Source: Dipylidium caninum
Taxonomy: Eukaryota > Platyhelminthes > Cestoda > Cyclophyllidea > Dipylidiidae
Direction of reading: 5' to 3'
Length of the DNA: 64,000 nucleotides
Assembly: GCA_017562135.1 (NCBI GenBank)
Contig: QEYB01000290.1
Coordinates: 186,001 to 250,000 of the forward strand
This document shows positions 1 through 11,000 of this stretch, in pieces. Position numbers and translations under genes: made by a program. The number at the start of each line of letters is the position of its first letter. Positions within the stretch are counted from its first letter, which is position 1. A model generated the notes under the pieces. It worked only from the letters and a program-made list of their open reading frames with translations, made no database searches and was not told the DNA's origin.

Positions 1-2404
1 TTCGCTTTTTGGTGCATGACAAAGCGTTTTGGGAGTACCTGCCATTAGCCGCTTCTCCATTGTTGCGCAAAAGACTGGAGTGGGGACCATGAGAGGCTAC
101 GAATGGGGAAAATACCCTCAGCATGGACGTACGTGTCGAAATAGGGGACCACCACCTTCCCTCTGCAAACTGTGAGATAATAATTTTCAAATGAATTGGT
201 GAATGGGAACAGCTCCGAAGTCCAATTTGAGATTAGGTTGGACGAAAGTAAGTGACGGTTTTCTGTCAGTTTTGTGATTATGGCTCCTAATAGTACTTTC
301 CTTAGCAGTGCACTGAGATTTAGTTAAAATTTGGAGGGTTGAACTGGAGTGGACCGTGAGTCCAGAAGTGCACTTAGGATAGTCAGAATGGCAAGATCGC
401 CTAACGAAAGGTTCTTTGACAGAAAGTGTGACCGTTTTACAGAAGTACTGTCGAGAGTTAAACAGTTTTACGCCTCGAATTAGGAACTTGGTGGTCATTT
501 ACACAAAATATGGAGGTGTTATTATCTCTCGCGATCGGGGTCTTCCCCTAGCAGGGTTATCTAAGCCTGGAGAACGACTATTTACCCCTAATGCTAAAAA
601 GTGCCAATGATTTACAAGCTAAAGTAGTAACAAAAATTCACATTAAAGCGACCGCTGAAAAGTCCGAGTTTGTGTAGCTCGTTCTTCTACGACCACTATG
701 GGTTAATCTCCAGGATCGAAACGCAGTAAATGGGTGGGCGATTAAAGCAATGGATAGACATCCGGTTGGCTTATTCATCTACTAAAGCATTTTTAATAAT
801 CTCAAAAGCGCCGCCGGTATGCGGATAGTACAAAAAATCATCAAGATGTTGATAACACATTGTCACCGGTACTTAAAACATTTCGGATTGTTATAGGTGA
901 GCACCAGTTGAAACACTACACTTTAGCCAGACAAAATTTCCCCAACACAGAGTTGAGAAATACCACAGAAATTGACGACTATTCATAGCGATAATGCAAC
1001 ACCACTAGGCATAACAATTACCTAACGAGACTACCCGAAATGCGTCTCTACTAGACCAGATACAAGGAGTTACTAATCCATAGATGGTCCCTTCGACAAA
1101 TAATAAAAACAAAATGTATGAGCGGGCTTTGAGATTATGGTACAGCAGGTGCTATCTGCATTTTAGTAACTGCGGTAGGCTAATGGTGAAAAGCGAGGCT
1201 TACTGGTCTCTCCGACATGTCATTGGAAGTGCCTTGGACAACTCGAAATAGCCTAGTTGTGATCAATTTGGCACGAAAATCCTCCAGCCTCTGGAGATGT
1301 GAAGCTTTAATCGCACCCGAAAGAAAAGGGAGTTATGTGAAAGCCAATCACACTTCTTCCTTATTCAACTTCAAACGATCTACAAAGGTGGGGAGTTAAA
1401 ATTAAAAGGGTAAGGTGAGCAGTGAAATTGGTGGTTGTCGGGAGATACATAAGCCTAGAAGTGAGAGATCTCAATTTGTTCTTTGGGGGTGGCCTCAACA
1501 GCTCAGAAAATCGCCAAGAGCGTCGAGCGTCACAAATAAAAAAGAATTTGCGCCTTTACAAAAAACGAATTTATGAACTTTAATGGCTCCACCGACTATG
1601 TATTTATTATGACACATGTTAAAGGGCATAGGTGGGCAGCTTTCGGTTGAACTACTTTGCTACTAAACAATGTGTTGTCACCCTCAGGAAAAGGAGGCAA
1701 GAAAAAGTTACAATTTCGTAGATTTGGAAAGAATGTTTAAAATAGAGGCTGTATTCATTGCGCACAGGCTCAACCGATCACAATGTAAGAATGGAAAGCA
1801 AAACATATGGAGTCTTTAAAACCTACGCGTAGAAGTATAATTCCCAGCTGGGCACGCAAGAATAAGCGTCTTGTGTTGACAAAAAGTATTGCCGGCTCGA
1901 GGGTGCTCTACATTTGTTCATTTCGAGGCCCATCCATCTTTTGAAAAACCACTTGATTTGTTTAATTCAACCTGCAAGCCCTCAGTGTGTGATGGTAAAA
2001 AGCACGATCAATTAAACAGACCTACATAAGATGAAATGGATAAACAGCGGTTAAAGTCCACTTGAGAAAAAGTTACTTAAGTAATGGAAATCTTAGTGAA
2101 TCATTTTTGATAAATTGTTCTACTGATGAGTAGCCCGATATTACATTCAAGCAATAAAAATTTATTGGCATGATTCGTTTAACACATAGCGTTTGATTTT
2201 CAGAAATGGATCACTTGAAAGCAATAGGTTCAAGAAGCGAACCTGTAAAACAGAAATATATTTTTTGAACTCGACATTTCCTTAATTAGAAGAGGAACAT
2301 TCGATCTGCAAGTATACACTGCCATTTCCTTTCCTGGTGTTGATTTTTGAGAGGACGTCTTGCTTTTTCTGCAGATATATTAGATCCGTTCGCACAGAAT
2401 AACG
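1..2404. other. Gene-free stretch, nothing recognised
   Basis: Only short open frames occur here (longest about 100 codons) and none resembles a known family or joins to a neighbour through consistent splice sites. A small exon-like stretch on minus near 2290-2375, after a CTGCAG acceptor-like site, reads without stops for 28 codons but has no partner in phase. I see no repeats or RNA genes. Confidence 0.5.
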
Positions 2405-2715
2405 TTAGGTGAGTGTTATGTATTTCAAGAAGTGAGTAGCCCTTTTGTGTTCGAGAATGGCTTGAGTGCGGTCGCGGGTTCTACGACTCTAGCACATTAA
2501 GAGTAAGGATATGAAAATACCTTAAGTCTGGCCATGTTCTCATAAGCAGCTTGTGATTTACGCGAGATTACAGAAAAGAGTGTATCTAATTTCTCAATGT
2601 GCTTTCTAAACTGCTCTTCCTCTGCGGATGATCGTAACTTGGTTTCAAGAAGCATATCCAAGTTTATTTAAATTTGGCCAACTTCCCGTTCGCTAGAATC
2701 AAATGCTTTGAGCAT
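2405..2715 (-). CDS. Possible small coiled-coil protein (about 77 aa), three exons
   Basis: I do not recognise this protein. Three short segments on the minus strand join in frame: 2715-2683, 2637-2521 and 2488-2405, giving 234 nt including the TAA stop. The introns are 45 nt (GTTGGC...CAAG) and 32 nt (GTATTT...CTAG), the same mini-intron class as neighbouring genes. The product is charged and helical, with runs such as EEEQFRKHIEKLDTLFSVI and SRRTRDRTQAILEHKRATHF, typical of a small coiled-coil subunit. The start is uncertain: codons upstream of 2715 are also open for about seven residues, so a further 5' exon may exist. It lies about 520 nt downstream of WDR53 on the same strand. Without the first intron the frame has an in-frame TAA near 2666, so a small pseudogene is the alternative. 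Confidence 0.35.
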
Positions 2716-3236
2716 TTTGGTGGACTCTACGTCATCGCATATAATCGTCCAAAAGTGATATGAAAGAAGCGCTTGTTGGCACGTAATTTAATATAACTTA
2801 TGAACGTATAAGCATTAAGCAAGCCCAAAAAGTTAAGTTTAGAAAATAGTAGCTGAACACTACTTACTTATTTCAGGCTTTGGGAAAATGAAATGTTTGT
2901 TTAGGTCTCTCGCCTCGCGATTTAATGCAAGTCGATTTTCCAACTGCTAACTCTACAAAACGCCTATCAACTTTGTCAATTCAACAGTCCGTCGACATTC
3001 ATGACCGAGCTAATGATCACCATTTAGCCGCACCCCTACCACCCCGTTCGCCCGCAGGGCCAACCTCCCCCCCTCTCCCATCCAAACCCCAGCCACGAAA
3101 AACACAAAAAAGGCGAAATGAGACCATTTAGTATAAAAGGACAGGGTCGGTAACAAATGCCAACTGTGAGGAAACGAAGGTGAGAGACAAGAACAAGAGG
3201 AGATGAGAAAGGTTACGATCGCACCAGATCCACTAG

Positions 3237-4694
3237 CTAAAAAACCAAAAAGATGTAAATGCGTACCAAGAATATTGTTCCAAAGCCCCTATAAGTTAAA
3301 CGAACTTTCACGCTGGAGGTATTATCAGCTACGTAGACGCGAGTAAGTTCACGACCTGCGAGGGCACTAATTTTAGCCGAGTGTTCAAATCTCTGACCGG
3401 AGCCACCTCGAGGCAGTTCCCACAAGAAAAGGCAACAATCATCCCCACCGCTTAGCAGATGAGATTCCTAAACGAAAACAAAATAGGACTTAATTTGATG
3501 TCGTGATCAGATGCAGGGTAAAATCAAAACTTTTAGTGGGGCTAAACACACGATATGAGCTAAAAGACTTACACTGATGGGGAGCATTGCAGCAACGGAC
3601 CGCTTATGACCAAGCAGAGATTCAACGTGATCGAGAGGCTTTCCTCCATGAAATACCTCCACCATCCCGTTTCCCAAACCGGTGGTAACATATTCGCCAG
3701 AATCACTAGAAACAAGACTGTGAATCATAGGAGGATTGAAAGCTAGGCCCTTGCTCAAAGCACACGTTGCCGCCAGCTGTTCAGCTTCCTCGGGAATGAA
3801 CGATGAAGCAATCTAAAATGATCAATTAGGGAACCTAGGCGATGTCAGATTTAAATTACCTTGACGACAAAAACTATTCACATGTTGTTGCTATAAGACA
3901 ATGAGGTAAAAACATATATTAGATTCGCTTAAGTATTCGCGAAATCTGCTCTGATACGTGGAAATTAAAGGAAAAGAATTGTTTGGATAATAACCGATAT
4001 GGAAAGCTCGAGGTAATCAAGAAACACTTACACGAACTGAAGCTTCGTCCCCAACGCACTCGCCATATATTACCGGGTTTTCATTAACAACTTTATTAGC
4101 TCCGTAAAATCCACTAAACAAGTTTCCATAGCGATGAGAGGCAATGAGAGTGGCCATTTCGAAAACTACATCGCGATGGCCACGAGATTTCCAATCACCC
4201 ACTATGAGACGACAGTCAAGACCGGCAGATATAAGTTGGTCCGGGTAATTGGGGCGAAATCTGACGACAGAGCAGATGTTTTCGTGGCGTTTTAGAAGGC
4301 ATACAATCGTCCCACTTATAACTGAAATTAAAGAAACATTTCCGATATCATCTGCCGCGGCTATAAGAGAAGCTCGGTCGTTAACGTCGATACTATTAAT
4401 TTCGTCTTCACTGATCTTCCAAACACTAGCGGAGGTTTTAAGGTTGCGTAAATCCCAGGAGACGATATTTCCACCATAAGAGGAGAATAATGTGTTAGAA
4501 TCCGACCCAGCAAAAGATATAGCAGTACAAGGCTCAGAAGAGGGAGTTAGAACAAGTGGATAAGTACAATTATCCAGGGGTAAGAGATGAATAATACCGT
4601 TCTCAAAACCCAGAGCTAAAATATTATTCGATATGGAAAGGCAGGATACAGTGTCTGGGCATTTAAGGACAGAGAAGGGGGTTAATAAAACCAT
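3237..4694 (-). CDS. WDR53: WD repeat-containing protein 53 (WDR53)
   Basis: Predicted 377-residue beta-propeller protein; human WDR53 is about 358 residues. WDR53 is reported as a DDB1/CUL4-associated WD protein, so a substrate-receptor role is possible but inferred. Exons: 4694-4032, 3812-3573, 3467-3237, both junctions in phase 0 with GTAAGT donors. The match to vertebrate WDR53 is clear in exon 1 (EINSIDVNDRASLIAAADD, then CLLKRHENICSVVRFRP and LISAGLDCRL) and continues across the second junction (LPIS/ESHLLSGGDDCCLFLW). The C-terminus AKISALAGRELTRVYVADN corresponds to the last human propeller blade. The start ATG lies one nucleotide after the stop codon of EMC5 on the same strand. This suggests a shared primary transcript, with WDR53 made from a trans-spliced or reinitiated message. 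Identity is confident; the exact start is slightly less so. Confidence 0.9.
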
Positions 4695-4695
4695 C

Positions 4696-5123
4696 TTAGT
4701 TTAGAGTGCGGAATTCAGCAACGAGCGATGGGCGATGGGTGAATGAATAGAACGATGGACGATTACCAAAGGAGTCCCAGGAACTAAAGAAATCATAAGT
4801 GATTATACCACCAAAACTTGCTTGTTACGCGGGTCAGTCGTCGCGTTTATTAGTGAAAAATTACCGGCGACGTGGACTACGCCGATGTTTGTAATAAGAA
4901 AACCGATTAATGTTTGCCAGAAAATCTGGAGTCCATGAATCAAAAGAAAAAAACTTACATCAGGAGGCAAGGCGTCGAACTGTTCTCCTGTAAGTCTTAG
5001 ATAAGTACGATCTAGACGAGAAGCCAATAAACATAAGTGTAACTAACGTTGGATGGCGGAATAAGCAGCGTGGGCTAATGAAATGAGGCCAAAAATGATC
5101 AGGTACCGACCCAAGACGCGCAT
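4696..5123 (-). CDS. EMC5: ER membrane protein complex subunit 5 (EMC5/MMGT1)
   Basis: Small two-helix membrane protein of the ER membrane complex, which inserts tail-anchored and multipass proteins; also described as magnesium transporter MMGT1. Predicted 106 residues (human 131, so the C-terminal tail is shorter). Exons: 5123-5048, 5011-4959, 4925-4822, 4783-4696, with introns of only 36, 33 and 38 nt. Family matches: ISLAHAAYSAIQHRTYLRLT near the N-terminus (human LAHAAFSAAQHRSYMRLT), LQ/WQTLIGFLITNIGVVHVAG in helix 2, and WDSFGNRPSFYSFTHR near the end (human FDTLRNHPSFYVFNHR). Intron 3 starts with GC (GCAAGT), the only donor that keeps the conserved last exon in frame. The stop codon TAA is followed by one G and then the ATG of WDR53. 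CCDC28-like lies about 600 nt upstream on the same strand. Confidence 0.92.
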
Positions 5124-5728
5124 TGAACAGCCAGACTTAACAAGCCGGGTTATTAGTGTGTGCTGGCTAAACAGTGGGAATTTCGTATTCTTTTTTATGA
5201 AGCTTAATACAAAATTGAAGACCTCCATTTATAGTTTTACAGCGCTACATACTCTACCTTAGCTCGAAAAAAAAATTAATAGGTGTTGAATAACCATCCG
5301 TCTTTGAGGCTCCATTTCGACCAAAAATACAAATTTTCAAGGTATTATAAATGTCAACCGAAAGCTCATCCCACCCCTTCAGCAACTGCAGAAAATGATG
5401 CCGACATCCGCACGCATCAATCGCGGTTGCGATTTATTGCTTTTTATCCTGCTTACTCGTGACGGACCCCACCACCCGATATCGCCCAAAGGCATTAATT
5501 CATGACGAGACAAAACCCAACACATCGGGCACATACCCCCACCGGAAAATCATAGCCCGGCAGTCTTTCTTGCGACAACACAGCCGTCTTCCCCTAGCCC
5601 TCCCAAGAACTAAGGCTAACTCCTCAAAGCACACCGATTAATGCGACCTGAATAGAACAATTCCTTAGAGTGGTTAAGAAGCAATATATTTTCTAGCAGT
5701 GCCGACCAAAAACACTTCTTCGGGTTTG
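5124..5728. other. Spacer between CCDC28-like and EMC5
   Basis: No coding exon recognised. It must hold the 3' UTR of the CCDC28-like gene and any 5' UTR or promoter of EMC5, both on minus. An open frame at 5459-5641 (plus) has no family resemblance and no splice partners. Confidence 0.4.
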
Positions 5729-6463
5729 TCAAGACTTCGGTTGTCCATGCAGGTTTTGTCTAAAACAGGAAATCAACCAATAATTGAAGACGAAGAATAA
5801 AAAGAGACATCGGTACACTTACATTGAGTGACTCAAAGCCTCCAATTTGTTTATTAGCAACGACAAATTCGATCGCGATGCTTTCCTTCCCTCTTCCATC
5901 AACAACCTAACAGTAGTTGCGGTTAGAATGATTAATGCTAAAAATATTTAGTTCCAGCAAATTTCTACCCTGACATCAATATTAACCTGGGCTTTGTAAA
6001 TAAATCCGCGTGCAAAAATGAAAACATTGCGCTTAAACGACCATGCCAACCTACCGCCGTGCCTGCTGTCGATTCCTCCCAGAAACAGGCCCGGTTGTAC
6101 TCTGCATTTTGTTATCTAGCTCAAAGTGTAAACGCATCAACTCTTCCTGTTGTTCTCGAACTGCGTCCAACCTATCATATGGACAATCTGCTCCTTCAAA
6201 GGAAAAAAATAACACTGAGATCGCCCGATTTCAATGAGATGGGATGAAGATCAAATGGCTCATACCGACTGAAACTATTTTACCCGCTTCAAAATCTTCC
6301 AGAAGTCTAAGCATTTTTTCTTCCATGTGCCGAACATCGTCAATATTCGCGGCTAAATTCTGTAGCGCATTGCCTCTGAGATCAATAATTTACAGGTAGA
6401 AATAAACTATGATCACCGCAAACCTGGGGTTTCTGGCTGACCCGTAGATGTCTTATGAAGCAT
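5729..6463 (-). CDS. CCDC28: CCDC28A/B-like coiled-coil protein
   Basis: Predicted 136-residue protein of the CCDC28 family. Human CCDC28B is a Bardet-Biedl modifier that binds BBSome proteins and the mTORC2 subunit SIN1, so a ciliary or mTORC2-linked role is known for the family. Exons: 6463-6417, 6375-6266, 6193-6055, 5906-5823, 5759-5729; the sum is 411 nt and every junction keeps phase. Matches to human CCDC28B: IDDVRHMEEKMLRLLEDFEAG (residues 27-47), YDRLDAVREQQEELMRLHFEL (58-78; human FEQLEHVREMQEKLARLHFSL) and LINKLEALSHSIQNLH near the C-terminus (human LLSNLEDLSNSIQKLH). No membrane segment or signal peptide is present. The start is the first ATG after an ATTTCAG acceptor-like site, 8 nt downstream of it. 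Human proteins carry a longer N-terminal region that is absent here. Confidence 0.88.
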
Positions 6464-8010
6464 GCTAGTGCCTGAAATTCAGATAACGTAATTGGGACGG
6501 GATCATACCCAACTTAATAAAATAGAATCTAAGCAGCCCAACGTGTGAACAGGTGGGTTAATTAGCGATACTTAGATAGGCCTTTCAGAAGAGTGATGAA
6601 TTGTCATAAGACCTTTATTAAACGAATAGGTCCAAATTTTGATTGATACAACGGGATATAAACAGGGTTTATGAATTTAAAGAAAATTACTTCTCCTTCC
6701 CGAGACCGTAGAAGAGACGATGAAAAAAAAAAAATGGTCAACGAGGCAAGAAAAAGCCTTAGAAAACCTCAGTAGAAAATGATCTCAACCAAATTGAGTC
6801 CGCTTTAGCGAAAGGATGATGAAGGCAAAGTCCAGCTCGCAAACCAAGTGGTCTCAGAAAACTACCAGTTGAAGGCAATGTAGTTCACTAGCATGCAAAA
6901 ACATAGATATAGAAACCCCTAACACTTATTAAAAGGATGGCAGATAGAGAATATCCCTTGAGAATGTTTGGTGAATCCGATACATAATGAAAAACTCAAT
7001 TGTTTAAGACAAATAAGAGTAGGGAGACATTCCACATCTAAGGCTGGTCGGTGACCTATACATTTTTAGGATTAGATTAAACTCAAACCTTATAAATTTG
7101 TACAATACTGCTTCAATTTCACGGCGATCATATTCGCAAAGTCTCGAATACATTTATAATTCCCGTCAAGACATCCACGTAAGTATCTTACCACTTTATG
7201 TTTCAACTCTGTTTAATATCCAAGCTTTTTCCCCGCCCCCCACATCCTATGTAAATATTGATATTTTTTCTCATAGTATATTCGAACTAATTTGGTTCTA
7301 ATGGGCTTGGTGATGTGGCACAAAATGCGGTTTAATCTCACTCACAAGTTCGTAGAATTTACCCACTATCTAAATTGCCGCGACACCGGATAAATTTGTA
7401 ACTAACTACGCCGATCTGCATTTGTAGAAATCATGGTCTAATTAGTAGAGGCAACAGTTCTATCAATGACAAGCAAAATAGGCCAGAAGGACAAGCAAAT
7501 TGTCAAGTATTTTATATAAATTCTCGCAGTGCGATTGTTTAACCAAGAGTTATTTTATCATAGATTGGGAAGCATTTTCTTTTAAAGGGGAACGAAGGGT
7601 GCCCCCATTTTTATAAATCATTGGGAAGCTTCTTCTCTCAAATTATTCTAGGCGAAAAATTTTGGGTGGCACGAGATTTCTGAGCCTAAATGGCACACAT
7701 TTAGTTCTTGTTCGTGGGATTGAGAGTAGAAATGGCACAAATGACGCAAACTAAATTGTGAGTTATTATAAGTTAATGTATTATTAAGGCGAGGCTGAAA
7801 ATTGAGCGACGAAAGCGTTAGGAATTGTTGTTTACAATATTTAAGTAGTTGCGGGCAAATAATAATAATAAAATCATATCAAAACATCATTACGGCAAAC
7901 TTATACTAAAATTTGTTTTAAAATACAGGTGCAGTATTATTTAAATTGTATATAAACCTCGTAGTTATAATTAGCTTACCGTATAAAACAGTTTGTTTTA
8001 GTTTGTCTCT
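6464..8010. other. Intergenic, AT-rich, divergent promoters of CCDC28-like and MAPK15
   Basis: No coding exon recognised on either strand; short frames such as 7098-7301 look like chance. The stretch separates the 5' ends of CCDC28-like (minus) and MAPK15 (plus), so it must hold both promoters. AT-rich tracts and an AAT run near 7860 are the only visible patterns. Confidence 0.45.
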
Positions 8011-8056
8011 ATGACCCCAAAAGCGTATGAACGCACTTGAATCATATGGACCATGA
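8011..8056 (+). promoter_or_regulatory. Two short upstream ORFs before the MAPK15 start
   Basis: The first ATG (8011) opens a nine-codon frame ending at 8040. A second ATG (8027) opens another nine-codon frame ending at 8056, overlapping the MAPK15 ATG at 8046. The three starts use three different frames. A TTTGTTTTAG acceptor-like site lies at about 7992-8001, so all three ATGs would be in the mature 5' leader if that site is used. Such leaders often lower translation of the main frame; that effect is inferred. Confidence 0.45.
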
Positions 8057-11000
8057 ACTTGAGAGGTCTGTGTTTGAAGAATTTGAGATAATAAAGCGCG
8101 TTGGAAAAGGCGTACGGGTATTTTAATTTTATATTTACAAGTAGGCTTATGGAATTGTGTGGAAAGCCAGGTACAAACGTCTTGACATGTGTGTGGCCCT
8201 CAAGAAAATTTTTGATGCCTTTCGCAACAAAACAGACGCTCAGGTAATTTCTATCCCTTTTATATTTTTTCAGCGCACTTTTCGCGAAGTCATTTTCTTG
8301 AAAGAGTTTTCAGGTCATCCTAATATCATTGAACTTTTAAGTCTTATTCGAGCTCGAAATGGAAGAGATATTTATCTTGTTTTCGAATATATGGGTAGAC
8401 ATCTATTAAAAATCTCTTATGTCGCCTCTAGAGACAGATTTACATAAATTAATAAAAAGGGGAAATATTTTACGAAGCATACATAAGAAATATATCATTT
8501 ATCAAATTTTAAAAGCAGTTAAATATATCCACTCCGCTGATGTCATACATCGTGATCTCAAAGTAAGTTGTCCTTAACAATGTTTCCTTATGCGTAGCCA
8601 TCTAATATTTTACTCGATTCGGATTGTAACGCAAAAGTTTGTGATTTCGGTCTCACGCGTTCATTGTCCCGGCTCCCTGCGTCTGGTTTTAAAACTGACG
8701 CTTCGGATCTTGATAACGCAGAACTAACAGAATACGTAGCCACTCGTTGGTACAGAGCACCAGAAATTTTACTCTCCTCCACCCACTATACTAAGGGAGT
8801 TGATATGTGGTCAGTTGGATGCATTTTAGCGGAAATGTTTATGGGAAAGGCCCTCTTTCCCGGTACTTCAACACTCAACCAACTGGAAAAAATTATGTCT
8901 ATTAGCCCAAAACCAAGTCGAGAAGGTACTCAATTAGTTAATTAAAATTGTTCTATCGTCTTGAAGCATCTTATTTTTTAATTGAGTTAGGAGTCTTCTT
9001 TTATTCTTCATGCCTTTCGGTAATAAGCATTTCATTTGCCCAAAAAGGATATTTATCTCAAATTATTTGCAATATGCATTCATACTACTTAGAAGATTTT
9101 TTGTAGACATAAATTAATTTGCGGAAATATTAAACTACTCTACTATTTTAGATATCGAATGCCTACGTTCTGACTATAGCGCTTCAATCCTGGATCAGCC
9201 AAAAGTAATGTATGCGATTTAACAAAGTGCTTGCCTCTAATTGAAGTTGCATGTATACCCAATCAAATTTAACCTGTTACCTTACTCCTTTTAATGTTAA
9301 GGAGCAGACGACGTTTGGAGGATTTGGTCACTCCAGTACCCGAACCGAGCGGTCTCGACTTGGTTCGCTGGCTCCTTCACCTCAACCCTAAGAAGCGTCT
9401 TACGGCTGCCCAGGCTCTAGATCACCCCTACGTATCCCAGTTAGTACAATTTATAAACTCATCAATTTTACATTCGAATACAGTTTGGTTAAATATGTAA
9501 CCCTCTGGTTTTCAACGTGCTGACCCTTATTCCGTACGTTAAAAGCAGATGGAATCCAGATGAGTGGAAGAGCCGACTGTCTTCCTTTCTTCAAGTTTGC
9601 GGAATTTTACGGCGATTGTCCCCTTCCGAGAAGATGCTTCTGACCCTTTTGGGCCTTTTCTTATTTTAACCAAGACTTTTGTTTTGCATCCCTGTGCTGG
9701 CCATGGCAACGGACCGCACCCAGTATTAACGTTCATTGTTATTCCTAAGCATTTACAGTCTTCCCATCGGAAGGAAGTGATGGGCACGCTTTAACCCATT
9801 ACTCTGTACGATAAGTCAACTATGAGAGGGATCAGTGTAGTTCCTCCCTTCTATCTATTGCAAAAACTACCCTAATAATTGCTTAGATGAATAATTCACG
9901 TAGTTCTCCTGCTTGTACACTTTGGTAGATTCCGAGATCCCGAGACGGAAGTGGTGATGGACCACGTGGTTGTACCGCCCTTGAATGACAGCAAGAAATT
10001 AGGCGTCTCTGAGTACCGTTCCCGTCTCTACGACGTACGTGCCCCTCTGATTTCATGCAAATTTTCTGTGTATTAATTATTTGAACTGTCGCATCACACT
10101 TAACTAGGCACATAGCCTTGTATGAGCCGTCGTATCCTCACCTCGTCGTCGTAGGAATCGGCATTTGCGCAGCTCTAAACACCTATATTTCATTCAGTAA
10201 TAAGGAGAAGCTTTGGAGGATGGGTGGAAGAAGAAGTTGGATGTAAACAAAGAGGCTAACTGTATGCGCAGTTAGCGGTGAATGCTCTCGTTTCATAGGT
10301 CCTCCTCCCGATGCCGAATATAACCTAGCCAGTTGTGAGTCCGTGTAGATTTGCGACAATTACCATTAGGGTTAATAGGAGAGGATTGTAGGCAGACGGA
10401 GACGTTTTGTCAGAGTTTCCTGGTGTATGAGAAGAGGTGTAGGACGCTGAAAGAGTGGTATTATTTTTTTTCAGCCTTCTCAATGGTCACAGTGGATGTG
10501 CCCTGAGAGGAAATTTTCAACATAAATGATTGTATGCGTCTCTAAGTCCCTCTCTCTGACCTATCTTCCCCTTGTAGTGTGATATTTACCAAATATATCA
10601 AACTCTATTATATCTTACCTCCTTTCATAGATGATCATCGACTCGAAGTTGGACAGAGTAGAAATGGAAAAGATGAGTTCATTGGACAGCGGAAAACCTT
10701 CTGGAACCAATAATGAGGTTAGTCAGTTTTTCGTTCTACCGTAGCTCCCTTTCAATCAAACATTTTAATTTCAGTAGGCAGAAATAAATTATATTTTAAG
10801 GTATACCTGGTGTTATTTGTTACGCCTTAACGTATAAGTTAATTGCACCGGCACAGCAAACTCCACTTTTTCTCTTAACCACATAAAGTGGATAGGGCAA
10901 ATGGAGCGCAATTAAAAGAGCCTTCAACTTGCTAATTCCGCACAACACTTTAAAGAGGGTGTAGCAGGAACAATGACCATCGCCAAGAAATGCTGATAGA

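Noticed and set aside
4249..4479. Plus-strand ORF of 76 codons opposite WDR53
   Set aside because: It is antisense to a conserved WDR53 exon and has no resemblance to any family.
9546..9663. Possible MAPK15 exon reading [12 protein letters not shown] after an AAAAG acceptor
   Set aside because: It is in phase after exon 7 and recalls the human PSDEWAR, but the exon at 9929 ([12 protein letters not shown]...) also joins in phase and continues into the conserved EYRSRLY segment. The 9546 frame soon ends in a stop.
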